Below are positions 1 to 8,633 of a stretch of DNA of 64,000 bases, piece after piece. How positions within the stretch are numbered: position 1 is the stretch's first letter; the number at the start of each line of letters is the position of its first letter. This stretch comes from Pseudoalteromonas caenipelagi (GTDB lineage: Bacteria; Pseudomonadota; Gammaproteobacteria; Enterobacterales; Alteromonadaceae): contig NZ_JABBPG010000002.1 in NCBI RefSeq assembly GCF_013140855.1, positions 558,001 through 622,000 on the forward strand, in the 5' to 3' direction. The notes under the pieces were generated by a model that was not told the origin of the DNA, made no database searches, and was given only the letters and a program-made list of their open reading frames with translations. A program made the position numbers and the translations under genes.

Positions 1-607
1 GTACACGTTTAAGTTTGGTCACTTCATAGCCCAAGTATTCGCACATACGTCGGATCTGTCGATTTAGTCCCTGAGTTAGTACGATAGTAAAAGTATCGCT
101 CGATGTTTGCTTAACAAAGCACTTTTTTGTAACCGTATCTAAAATTGGCAAGCCACCTGCCATTCGTTCAATAAAACGTTTATTAATGGGTTTATCAACG
201 CTAACAACATACTCTTTCTCGTGGTTATTACCAGCACGTAGAATCTTATTAACGATATCACCTTCATTAGTTAAGAAGATCAACCCTTCAGAGGGGCGAT
301 CTAAACGCCCTATAGGAAATATACGCTCTGGATAATCTATGGCACTGACAATGTTACTTCGTATTTTTTTCTCAGTTGTACAGGTAACACCTACAGGTTT
401 GTTATAAGCTATATAAACGCGTTTGGGCTTTGCTTTGAGTGGCTTGTTGTCAATCAGGATCTGGTCATCATCAGACACTTTCAAGCCCATCTCGGGTGAA
501 TTTCCGTTGACCTTAACGCGACCAGTTTCAATAAGTTTGTCTGCCTCACGACGAGAACAAAACCCTGTTTCGCTGATATATTTATTAAGTCGAGTTAATT
601 GCGCCAC
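1..607 (-). CDS. rluF: 23S rRNA pseudouridine synthase, RluF type (3' end outside window)
   Basis: Converts a uridine in 23S rRNA to pseudouridine; the E. coli relative RluF acts at U2604. The frame is open from position 607 to the left edge, 202 codons, and reads as an S4 RNA-binding domain ([18 protein letters not shown]) followed by the catalytic domain with the active-site motif [10 protein letters not shown], then [17 protein letters not shown]. The long stretch [13 protein letters not shown] is typical of RluF rather than RluB or RluE. There is no ATG near the start; I chose GTG at 607 because an AGGG sequence lies 6 bases upstream and the protein then begins just before the S4 domain. 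The C-terminal part lies outside the window. Confidence 0.9.
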   Translation of the reverse strand, partial: MAQLTRLNKYISETGFCSRREADKLIETGRVKVNGNSPEMGLKVSDDDQILIDNKPLKAKPKRVYIAYNKPVGVTCTTEKKIRSNIVSAIDYPERIFPIGRLDRPSEGLIFLTNEGDIVNKILRAGNNHEKEYVVSVDKPINKRFIERMAGGLPILDTVTKKCFVKQTSSDTFTIVLTQGLNRQIRRMCEYLGYEVTKLKRV

Positions 608-714
608 CGAGCACCCTTTTAAAATGTGTAAAAAGGGTATTTTAAACGAATCGATATTAAAATGCCCAAATTTATCCGTTTAGGTCGTTTATAAAACCAG
701 CAAAGGGGGTTATT

Positions 715-1803
715 TCAGGCAAATTTTAAGCTTAGTCGCTTAAGCGCGAGTTCAAAAGGGCCTTGTTTAAAGCATCTTAAATACAAAGGGGCCAACAAAA
801 GTTGTAAGCCTATACCAAGCAAAGCAATTTCTACATAGTCAATACGATTGTAACTAAGCCGAGCCTGTGGGTTGATCCACACAAAATATACAACCATAAC
901 AATTGATTGTAACAGATAACATGTAAGCGCCATTTTGCCCACAGCTTGAATTGGCGATATCCATAGCTGGTTTCCCTTCGCCTTGGCGTTTAAGTGGGTG
1001 ATTAGTAGCGCGCCAAAAAAGGCATTAAGCCAAACAAAAGACTCGTTAATACCTTTGTATTCGTGATGCCCTGCAACTTCTATTAATACATTGATGGTAG
1101 ATAAAATTGCCATCGCGGTGATAACCAAAAATAAATGCATTTTAGATAAACCAGTAGTAAAAATGCGCTGGCGAAAGCAATAGATACCAATGAGCATAAG
1201 GCCCAGTGCATTCCATAACGTGAGGATGGGTAACATTAGCAACATGACGGCAGTCATGGAAATATTGTGTACTAGCAGACCAAACAAGTCTGTAGGCGCA
1301 TTTAGCAACGCTTCTTGAAATTCATAGCTTTGTCGGTTGATTAGCGTATCTGTTGAGGTAAATGATAACAACAGCAACAGAGCACAACTGGCAACGAACA
1401 GTGCGATACCATGCGTTAATACCTGTTTATCGCCCCGCTGGAGATATGCCAAAGTTAAAAAACCTGCGATACCGTAGCTAAATAAAATATCTCCTGGCCA
1501 TATAAAAATGCTGTGTAACGCGCCAAAAATAGCGATGGCGATTAGCCTTGGTTTAAGCGCTTCGATATCTTTGTTTTTGTTGTATTGTATTACTAGAGCT
1601 GCACCAAATAGCATACAAAAGAGAGAGCGAAAGCGGCTATCAAGGGCCAGTATGTTGCAGTAATAAATTATACTATCGCTTATAACAGGTGATGAAGGCT
1701 GCACATACCCTGTTTCAAATAATGCGAGATAATATACATTTAGCAACAACAAGCCTAATACGGCTATGCCCCGTAAGCTGTCGAGCTGAGAAATCCTGTT
1801 CAT
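715..1803 (-). CDS. DUF418 family multi-pass membrane protein (YeiB-like)
   Basis: This 362-residue protein begins with DSLRGIAVLGLLLLNV, the signature opening of the DUF418/YeiB family, and has about nine or ten hydrophobic segments. The C-terminal half (about residues 225-350) carries the conserved DUF418 pattern of paired helices ending near GPFELALKRL. Such proteins sit in the inner membrane; their function is not established, although a transport or acyltransferase-like role has been suggested from the related acyltransferase_3 fold. It lies 20 bases downstream of the EAL-HDOD gene on the same strand, so the two may be co-transcribed. The family assignment is fairly sure; the function is unknown. 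Confidence 0.8.
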   Translation of the reverse strand: MNRISQLDSLRGIAVLGLLLLNVYYLALFETGYVQPSSPVISDSIIYYCNILALDSRFRSLFCMLFGAALVIQYNKNKDIEALKPRLIAIAIFGALHSIFIWPGDILFSYGIAGFLTLAYLQRGDKQVLTHGIALFVASCALLLLLSFTSTDTLINRQSYEFQEALLNAPTDLFGLLVHNISMTAVMLLMLPILTLWNALGLMLIGIYCFRQRIFTTGLSKMHLFLVITAMAILSTINVLIEVAGHHEYKGINESFVWLNAFFGALLITHLNAKAKGNQLWISPIQAVGKMALTCYLLQSIVMVVYFVWINPQARLSYNRIDYVEIALLGIGLQLLLAPLYLRCFKQGPFELALKRLSLKFA

Positions 1804-1823
1804 TTATGGTTAGATATCATTTT

Positions 1824-3041
1824 TTAGAATAGAGTTTCATTATACATGTCGGCCCAACGAATTGCTTCAACATGAAAGTCAGGAAGCCGGCTATCATCAA
1901 TATTTAATAGGCTACAGGCTTCTTGCAACTGCCACCAGCTACCGCTTTCATATGCTTTAACAACATTTAAAATATAATACAGCAAGTTGTGCTTACCCAT
2001 TAGCGCGTCATGTAATTCTTCAGGGAACGGCAGACGAGATACAACTTGCTCCATAGGCCTGTCCAAAATCGCATCCAGCAAAGAAAACAAACCAGTTAAA
2101 AAGCTCATACTTTTAATATTGGGATTAACTGATTTGGCAATTAATTCGCAAAACCGAGAGCGAACGATACTTAGGCGTGTTAACTCGGTTGGTTTACCTT
2201 CTGCAACATGCGCTGTCATAATCAGGCCAACAAACTTCTTAATACGTTCATCACCTAAGTAAACAAGCGCTTGTTTTAATGATTCAATACGATTTTTGAG
2301 AGGAAAAACACCAGAGTTGATTAAGCGCAGGAGTTTATACGCAAGCGCTGTATCTTGTGCAAATAAGCGTGCAATTTTATCTATATTCATGTGTTTTCTT
2401 AACACTTCAGAATATATGAGCATTACAATGGCGTGGTTTGTTTCAATGTCATTTTGTTGGATAACTCGGGGCTTGGCAAAAAAGTAGCCTTGGAAAAAAT
2501 GAAAACCCATTTCTTTGGCTTGTTCAAACTCGGCTTCGGTCTCGACTTTCTCTGCGAGTAGTTTCATATTCTTTCTTCTTTTAAATTCCTCGACCAATTC
2601 AGAAATGGAGTCTAAAGAATTTTGTTGAATATCAAACTTTACTAATCTAATCAGTTTTAAAAATGGTTCCCACTTTTTTGTATATTCAAAGTCATCTAGG
2701 GCGAGTCTATAATCTTGGTGAAATAATTGCCTGACTTTCTCGTAGTTGTCAGATGTCGGGTTAATACTTTCTAATAGCTCTAAAATGACATCTCTTGCGG
2801 GTAAAAAGTGCGCTAACTCTTGCTTTAGAGAATCGGGTCCGATGTTTATGAGCGCTTTTTTACCAGATGTGAGATAGCGAGTCCCCAAATTTAACTGGTT
2901 ATCCATTATCAGCTTTGCTGTTGCAACGTCTTCAGCAATGTCAGGGAAACTGTTACGTGTACCATCTCGAAATAATAACTCGTAAGCCACCACCTGTTTA
3001 CGGCGGTTAAAAATTGCTTGTCGAGCAACAAAAACCTTCAA
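1824..3041 (-). CDS. EAL-HDOD two-domain signalling protein
   Basis: The N-terminal half (about residues 1-200) is an EAL-like domain (FVARQAIFNRRKQVVAYELL) in which the catalytic E-A-L signature reads Y-E-L-L, so phosphodiesterase activity against cyclic di-GMP is doubtful. The C-terminal half is an HDOD domain (about residues 205-390). Vibrio CdgJ has the same architecture and affects motility. I chose a TTG start at 3041 over the longer GTG start at 3080. A strong Shine-Dalgarno GAGGAG lies exactly 7 bases upstream of the TTG, and relatives begin with a few residues before VARQ. With this start the protein has 405 residues. It probably acts as a regulatory scaffold in the cytoplasm. Confidence 0.85.
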   Translation of the reverse strand: MKVFVARQAIFNRRKQVVAYELLFRDGTRNSFPDIAEDVATAKLIMDNQLNLGTRYLTSGKKALINIGPDSLKQELAHFLPARDVILELLESINPTSDNYEKVRQLFHQDYRLALDDFEYTKKWEPFLKLIRLVKFDIQQNSLDSISELVEEFKRRKNMKLLAEKVETEAEFEQAKEMGFHFFQGYFFAKPRVIQQNDIETNHAIVMLIYSEVLRKHMNIDKIARLFAQDTALAYKLLRLINSGVFPLKNRIESLKQALVYLGDERIKKFVGLIMTAHVAEGKPTELTRLSIVRSRFCELIAKSVNPNIKSMSFLTGLFSLLDAILDRPMEQVVSRLPFPEELHDALMGKHNLLYYILNVVKAYESGSWWQLQEACSLLNIDDSRLPDFHVEAIRWADMYNETLF

Positions 3042-3190
3042 ACGTTGACTCCTCGGTATTTGCCACTTCAAATGTAGCACTTTATTCTTTGTATAAAGTG
3101 CGATTCTAAACCTAAATGACTAAAATTAATATAGAACTAAGATATTAATACGCATGAAATTTAACTTAATAACTATAGCAGCTACAAATT

Positions 3191-3216
3191 AAAAAGCAGG
3201 CTTTAGCCTGCTTTTT
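3191..3216. terminator. Bidirectional rho-independent terminator after glgA
   Basis: The perfect stem AAAAAGCAGGC / GCCTGCTTTTT has a four-base loop (ttta), with an A-run on one side and a T-run on the other. It lies 50 bases past the glgA stop codon and would end the glycogen operon; it could also insulate the region in the other direction. Confidence 0.85.
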
Positions 3217-3266
3217 AGGGAATACTATAAAAATGTTTACGCAATGTAAAATATATGTATTGCTTC

Positions 3267-4808
3267 TTACATTTCATACAATTGCGAAATGTATTCCTGT
3301 GCCGATGAGTGCCAAGTAAATCTTGCTTGCGAGGCATTATTAGCTAACTGAGTATACTGATTAGGGTTGGATTGATACATAGTGAGTGCAAATTTGAATG
3401 TCTCAATTAACTTGGAAGCTTGTTCTGCTAAATCGTCTCCTGAGAATGCAAAGCCATTATGTAAATGGGTAACAGTATCAACGAGCCCACCAACTTGATG
3501 TACCAAGCATGGTTGGCCTGCGCGCATCGCGAGCATTTGGCTAATACCACATGGTTCAAATGAACTGGGCATCAGAAACAGCGCTCCAAGCTGATATAAA
3601 TAGTCACCAAGATTTTGTCCATAGCCATTTAAATAGAGCACATTTTCATGACGCGACATCACCTGAGTGAAAAGGTTTTCTAAGTGCGGGTCGCCAGAAC
3701 CTAAGATGATTATTCTAGCGTCAATGTTAGCTGCGATTAGAGCCAACTCATCAAGCACGATACCTTGACTATAACTTTGTCTAAGCAATAACGCTTTTTG
3801 ATCAGTTAATCGGCCAACACTGGTAATAAGAGGGCCGTTTGAAACTTCGCACTGCCAATTCTTTAGTCGCTGATGCGCAATGTAATGGCAAGCTAATAGT
3901 TGAGGTTGTTTTGCCATCCATTGAAGTAGCTCACAATCTATCAAATTGTAATATTGATCAAGTGTAATATTGTGCGCATTATCGTTTTCGTGGTACTCGC
4001 AACCATTGAGTATACCCACAAGTTTCCCTTGGCGCTTAGCGATTTGCATATCGTGCTCCAAGCCTTCGCCACCAAAGAATCCTCTGTCGGGTTCGCTGCT
4101 ATGGAGCACTTCCTCGCTATACGTTGGAGAGACCACGTGCACTTTATCAGCCAAACAAATAGCGCTGCGCATGGGGTTAAAACAATGCGGGTGATGATGA
4201 TCACACAGTTGTTGGCCATCATAGCCAAGCGTTGGAAACCATGCCTCTAAGGACGATTCATCGTGTCCAAACGGTCGTATTCCCTGTAAAGCCAAATTAT
4301 GAACGGTATAAACCGTTTTTAGTTGTTTTAAATAGACAAACCTAGGGCTAAATGTTTGTAGCACAGTGACACACGCTGCATGCCAATCATGTAAATGTAA
4401 GACATCCAGATCATCAAACATCTTATGCTCTATGGCTTCACAGACCGCCGCACTGAAAAATGCAAACTTAGTTGCATCGGTAGCAAATGGACGATTGTGG
4501 TCATCATTACAATAAATTGCGCCTTGATGTTCACTAAACAAAGAGTGGGAAATCACATATTGTGTTACCCCATCGCTTTGTTCGACTTGCCACAAAGTCG
4601 CAGTTTCTAAGTGTTGACGAAAAGGCACTGCAATATCACCAACAAATGTTCTATTTAAATGACTTTGCCCATAATCAGGGACAACGACTTTCACGACGAC
4701 ACCTTGTGCACTTAATGCATAAGGTATGTCGCGAATGACATCGGCGACGCCGCCAACTTTACAATTTGGCAGCCGATCATTTTCGGCTGCAACCATTAAT
4801 ACCCGCAT
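3267..4808 (-). CDS. glgA: Glycogen synthase (GT5 family)
   Basis: Transfers glucose from ADP-glucose to the non-reducing end of glycogen. The N-terminus has the ADP-glucose-binding K-x-G-G motif as KVGG (residues 17-20) followed by ADVIRDIPYAL. The C-terminal Rossmann domain carries SSFEPCGISQ (about residue 415), which contains the conserved catalytic-region glutamate, and QVGGLVDTV. The 513-residue length is a little above the usual 477 or so. The ATG at 4808 has an AAGG seven bases upstream. This is the last gene of the glg operon, 12 bases after glgC, whose product supplies the substrate. It is more divergent than typical enteric GlgA, but the key motifs are intact. Confidence 0.93.
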   Translation of the reverse strand: MRVLMVAAENDRLPNCKVGGVADVIRDIPYALSAQGVVVKVVVPDYGQSHLNRTFVGDIAVPFRQHLETATLWQVEQSDGVTQYVISHSLFSEHQGAIYCNDDHNRPFATDATKFAFFSAAVCEAIEHKMFDDLDVLHLHDWHAACVTVLQTFSPRFVYLKQLKTVYTVHNLALQGIRPFGHDESSLEAWFPTLGYDGQQLCDHHHPHCFNPMRSAICLADKVHVVSPTYSEEVLHSSEPDRGFFGGEGLEHDMQIAKRQGKLVGILNGCEYHENDNAHNITLDQYYNLIDCELLQWMAKQPQLLACHYIAHQRLKNWQCEVSNGPLITSVGRLTDQKALLLRQSYSQGIVLDELALIAANIDARIIILGSGDPHLENLFTQVMSRHENVLYLNGYGQNLGDYLYQLGALFLMPSSFEPCGISQMLAMRAGQPCLVHQVGGLVDTVTHLHNGFAFSGDDLAEQASKLIETFKFALTMYQSNPNQYTQLANNASQARFTWHSSAQEYISQLYEM

Positions 4809-4820
4809 GCTACGCCTTAT

Positions 4821-6119
4821 TTATGCAGTTTGAAGTTTTTCTTTATTTGTCAGTTGCTTTTGGTTATACGCAAGTAACATTTCTCTTGTGACCAGCACTA
4901 TACCCTTATTTGTGACTCTAAAGCCATTGTCTTTATCTAAATCAGGGTCAAATCCAACTTCTAAGCCCTCTGGTAAATGGCAGCCTCTATCGATGATGGC
5001 GTTACGTACTTTACAGTTACGTTCGATAACGACACCGGGTAGTACGACGGAGCCTTCAATTTCACAATACGAATGCACATGCACATTTGAAAAGAGTAAT
5101 GATTTTTTAACTTTAGAACCAGAGATAATACAGCCACCAGATACCGTTGAATCAACAGCCATACCGCGGCGATCATCATCGTCAAAAATGAATTTAGCGG
5201 GAGGAAGTTGCTCCTGGTAGGTCCAAATTGGCCACGTAGGATCATACAGGTCAAGTTGTGGCTCTGGTGATACCAGTTCCATATTTGCTTCCCAAAATGA
5301 GTCTAATGTACCCACATCACGCCAGTAGGGTTGCCCTTCATAGCTTGGATCTCGAAATGGAAATGCAAATACATTATGTTCCTCAATGATAGCTGGGATG
5401 ATGTCATGACCAAAATCTCGACCCGATCCCTCACGCTCCGAATCTTGTTTTAATTGTTCAAACAAAAATTCGGTGTTAAAAACATAGTTGCCCATAGATG
5501 CTAAGCACAAACCATCTTTACCCGGAATAGAGGTTGGGTGAGCTGGTTTTTCATCAAAACGACGAACACGTTTGTCACTATCAACGGTCATTACACCAAA
5601 TGTTTTCGCCGCTTCTTCACAGGGCACTTCAATACAACACACTGTCATGTCAGCCCCTGTTTCTACGTGCTTAGCTAACAATGCACCATAGTCCATACGA
5701 TAGACGTGATCGCCCGAAAGGATCATCACGTATTTTGGTAATTCGTGGCGGATGATATCCATATTTTGAAACACCGCATCTGCTGTTCCACAGTACCACT
5801 CATCGCCATAGCGCTGTGATGCAGGTAGAATTTCGACCGACTCACCGAGTTCTTTTTTGAAGTGTCCCCATGCTCTATTGACATGGCGAATAAGCGAATG
5901 CGATTTGTACTGTGTTGCGATGCCAACACGTCTGATCCCAGAATTGATGCAGTTTGATAGAGGGAAATCGATGATCCTATGTTTACCACCAAAATACACA
6001 GCGGGCTTAGCACGCCAATTGGTTAATTCATGTAAACGAGAGCCTCGACCACCAGCTAAAATTAAAGCGTAGGTTTCTCTGGTTAAGCTACTTATGTAGC
6101 GGTTTGCGTAACTGGGCAT
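4821..6119 (-). CDS. glgC: Glucose-1-phosphate adenylyltransferase
   Basis: Makes ADP-glucose from ATP and glucose-1-phosphate, the committed and usually allosterically controlled step of bacterial glycogen synthesis. The nucleotide-binding motif [11 protein letters not shown] is near residues 19-29. It is followed by [21 protein letters not shown], the catalytic-loop sequence [14 protein letters not shown] and FDEKPAHP. The C-terminus is the left-handed beta-helix domain ([11 protein letters not shown] to [14 protein letters not shown]). An upstream TTG at 6131 is possible. I chose ATG 6119 because GGAG sits six bases before it and the protein then begins MPSYANRY. The product is 432 residues. 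It lies 30 bases after glgP with this start. Confidence 0.95.
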   Translation of the reverse strand: MPSYANRYISSLTRETYALILAGGRGSRLHELTNWRAKPAVYFGGKHRIIDFPLSNCINSGIRRVGIATQYKSHSLIRHVNRAWGHFKKELGESVEILPASQRYGDEWYCGTADAVFQNMDIIRHELPKYVMILSGDHVYRMDYGALLAKHVETGADMTVCCIEVPCEEAAKTFGVMTVDSDKRVRRFDEKPAHPTSIPGKDGLCLASMGNYVFNTEFLFEQLKQDSEREGSGRDFGHDIIPAIIEEHNVFAFPFRDPSYEGQPYWRDVGTLDSFWEANMELVSPEPQLDLYDPTWPIWTYQEQLPPAKFIFDDDDRRGMAVDSTVSGGCIISGSKVKKSLLFSNVHVHSYCEIEGSVVLPGVVIERNCKVRNAIIDRGCHLPEGLEVGFDPDLDKDNGFRVTNKGIVLVTREMLLAYNQKQLTNKEKLQTA

Positions 6120-6149
6120 AACTTTCTCCAAATATCCTTGTGTAGTGGT

Positions 6150-8633
6150 CTATTGCATTGGCGCTAGGCGCCAGATTTCGTCGCAATATTGCGAAATGGT
6201 CCGGTCACTGGAAAAACTTCCACTGGCCGCGGTATTTAAAATGCTTATACGTGTCCAAGTTGGCTGATCTAAGTAAGTGTCAGATGCCTTCTGTTGGGCG
6301 TCTATATAACTTGCAAAATCATAGGCTGTGAGCCATGGGTCTTGCGGACTTTTAATGGCGTTGATCAAATCATCGAAAACACCTGGTTCTAGTAGGTTGA
6401 AGTGGCCGCTTTCTAATAGGCGCATAATCGAACTTAAATTTGCGTCTTGCGAAATTATTCTTTGTGGGTTGTATTGGGCACGTATTTCTTCTGTTTGTTC
6501 TGCATGAGCGCCAAATAGGAAAAAGTTATCAGCACCGACGTTATCGCGGATCTCAATATTTGCGCCATCAAGTGTGCCAATAGTGATAGCCCCATTCATC
6601 ATAAACTTCATGTTGCCAGTGCCAGAGGCTTCTTTGCCGGCGGTTGAAATTTGTTCTGACAAGTCGGTAGCGGGGCAAATCGCTTCCATTGCAGTGACGT
6701 TATAGTTTGGAAAAAACGCCACTCTGAGATAAGGCTTTGCCTTGTCATCGCTGTTGATAACTGCAGCGACGTTGTTGATCAGCTTGATTATTTTTTTTGC
6801 CATATAATAACCAGGTGCGGCTTTTCCGCCTATAAGCACACATCTAGGGGCAAGAGATTGTACGTCGCCTTTTAAAATACGGTCATATAAATGAATAACA
6901 TGTAATATGTTGAGGAGTTGGCGTTTATATTCATGTATACGCTTAACTTGCACGTCAAACATCATGCTGACATCAAACTCTACGTCGCAGCGTTGTTTAA
7001 CCAAATCACACAATCTTTGTTTGTTGGCTGTTTTAACTTTCTGCCATTGCTTTTGGAACTTTTCGTCGTCGTAATAACGGCGCAGTTTAGAAATTTCACT
7101 GTAGTTAGCTATCCAACCGCTACCAATTTTGTCGCTGATCAGTTTGCTTAAACTTGGATTGCAATGTGCAAGCCAGCGCCTAGGTGTTACGCCATTGGTT
7201 TTATTATTAAATTTTTCAGGCCAAAGTTCGTAGAAAGTTTTGAACAAACCTGATTTTAATAGTTCAGTGTGCAGCGCCGCGACCCCATTTACGGAGTAAC
7301 TGCCTACGATGGCGAGATAAGCCATACGCACTTGCGGCACGTCGCCCTCTTCGATTAACGACAACTCACGTTGTTTATCAACATCGCCCGGCCAGTGCAG
7401 TGATACTTGCTTTAGAAAACGAGCATTAATTTCGTAGATGATTTCTAATAATCGCGGCAATAGCTTTTCAAATAAAGGCACTGACCACTTTTCTAAGGCT
7501 TCTGGGAGTAAAGTATGATTGGTATACGCCATCGTTTGAGTTGTTATTTGCCAAGCGTCATCCCAGCCAAGCTCATAAACATCGACAAACAGTCTCATTA
7601 GTTCAGCGACGGCAATACTTGGGTGTGTATCGTTTAATTGAAAAACGTGATAATCAGCAAAATCAGCAAAGTTAGCACCGTATAGCTCAACCCATTGCAG
7701 CAGGATATCTTGTAAGCTGGCACTAGAGAGAAAATATTGTTGACGTAAACGCAGCTCTTTACCATTTTCACTACTATCGTTTGGATACAGCACCATAGTT
7801 ATCTGTTCTGCTAAGTTCTTTTTGGCGACTGCTTCTGAGTAACTGCCAGCATTAAATTCTGACAAGTCAAATTCGTCAGTCGCCTCTGATTTCCATAATC
7901 GCAAAGTGTTTACTACGCCATTTTTATAGCCGGGTATAGGTACATCGTATGGCACCGCTAAGACATCTTGAGTATCGACCCACTGTCGGTGCTCTCTGCC
8001 GCTTTTATCGCGAAAAGTCTCGACATGGCCAAAAAATTTAATACGTTGTGATTGCTCAGGTGCAGCAAGCTCCCAAGGGTGCCCTTCACGGAGCCAATTA
8101 TCGGGTTGCTCTACTTGATTGCCCTGCTCAATCGATTGATTAAACATGCCGTATTCGTAGCGAATGCCATAGCCAATCACAGGTAAAGCCAAACTTGCGC
8201 AGCTATCTAAAAAACAAGCGGCTAAACGTCCAAGGCCTCCATTACCAAGCCCTGCATCGTGTTCTGCCTCCCCGACGCTTTCTAAATCGGCGCAGTATTG
8301 CTTGAGCGCATCTTCGGTGCTTTTGTGTAAATCTAGGTTCAATACAGCATTACCTAACGCGCGTCCCATCAAAAATTCGAGTGACAGATATGCGGCCTTG
8401 CGGGTCTTTTTCTGTTTTAGGAATTGATTGGTGGCTCTACATCGAGATATCAGTCTATCGCGAATGGTCATAGCCAATGCGTGGTATAAGTACAGTTGGG
8501 ACTCGCCGACTTTGTCTCGTCCTAACGTGTAGTAAAAGTGACGCATCAAATCGTCACTGAAGGTACTTTCATCAAGTTTAGGTGCTTCTTGCCAATGCTT
8601 TACTACGCACACTTCAGCGCTTTTCTTAGCCAT
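6150..8633 (-). CDS. glgP: Glycogen/maltodextrin phosphorylase
   Basis: Pyridoxal-phosphate enzyme that releases glucose-1-phosphate from the non-reducing ends of glycogen chains. The PLP-site region GKEASGTGNMKFMMNGA (lysine near residue 672) and TIGTLDGANIEI are intact, as are GLGNGGLGRLAACFLDS in the N-terminal domain and FQLNDTHPSIAVAELMR. With the ATG at 8633 the protein has 827 residues, close to the family size of about 815. This ATG has AAGGA seven bases upstream and overlaps the glgX stop by 8 bases, which suggests translational coupling. The ATG at 8648 has no ribosome-binding site. Its presence in a synthesis operon means storage and breakdown enzymes are made together. Confidence 0.95.
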   Translation of the reverse strand: MAKKSAEVCVVKHWQEAPKLDESTFSDDLMRHFYYTLGRDKVGESQLYLYHALAMTIRDRLISRCRATNQFLKQKKTRKAAYLSLEFLMGRALGNAVLNLDLHKSTEDALKQYCADLESVGEAEHDAGLGNGGLGRLAACFLDSCASLALPVIGYGIRYEYGMFNQSIEQGNQVEQPDNWLREGHPWELAAPEQSQRIKFFGHVETFRDKSGREHRQWVDTQDVLAVPYDVPIPGYKNGVVNTLRLWKSEATDEFDLSEFNAGSYSEAVAKKNLAEQITMVLYPNDSSENGKELRLRQQYFLSSASLQDILLQWVELYGANFADFADYHVFQLNDTHPSIAVAELMRLFVDVYELGWDDAWQITTQTMAYTNHTLLPEALEKWSVPLFEKLLPRLLEIIYEINARFLKQVSLHWPGDVDKQRELSLIEEGDVPQVRMAYLAIVGSYSVNGVAALHTELLKSGLFKTFYELWPEKFNNKTNGVTPRRWLAHCNPSLSKLISDKIGSGWIANYSEISKLRRYYDDEKFQKQWQKVKTANKQRLCDLVKQRCDVEFDVSMMFDVQVKRIHEYKRQLLNILHVIHLYDRILKGDVQSLAPRCVLIGGKAAPGYYMAKKIIKLINNVAAVINSDDKAKPYLRVAFFPNYNVTAMEAICPATDLSEQISTAGKEASGTGNMKFMMNGAITIGTLDGANIEIRDNVGADNFFLFGAHAEQTEEIRAQYNPQRIISQDANLSSIMRLLESGHFNLLEPGVFDDLINAIKSPQDPWLTAYDFASYIDAQQKASDTYLDQPTWTRISILNTAASGSFSSDRTISQYCDEIWRLAPMQ

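Noticed and set aside
3941..4610. Several antisense ORFs within glgA and other glg genes
   Set aside because: They are shadows of real genes on the other strand, with no independent coding signals.
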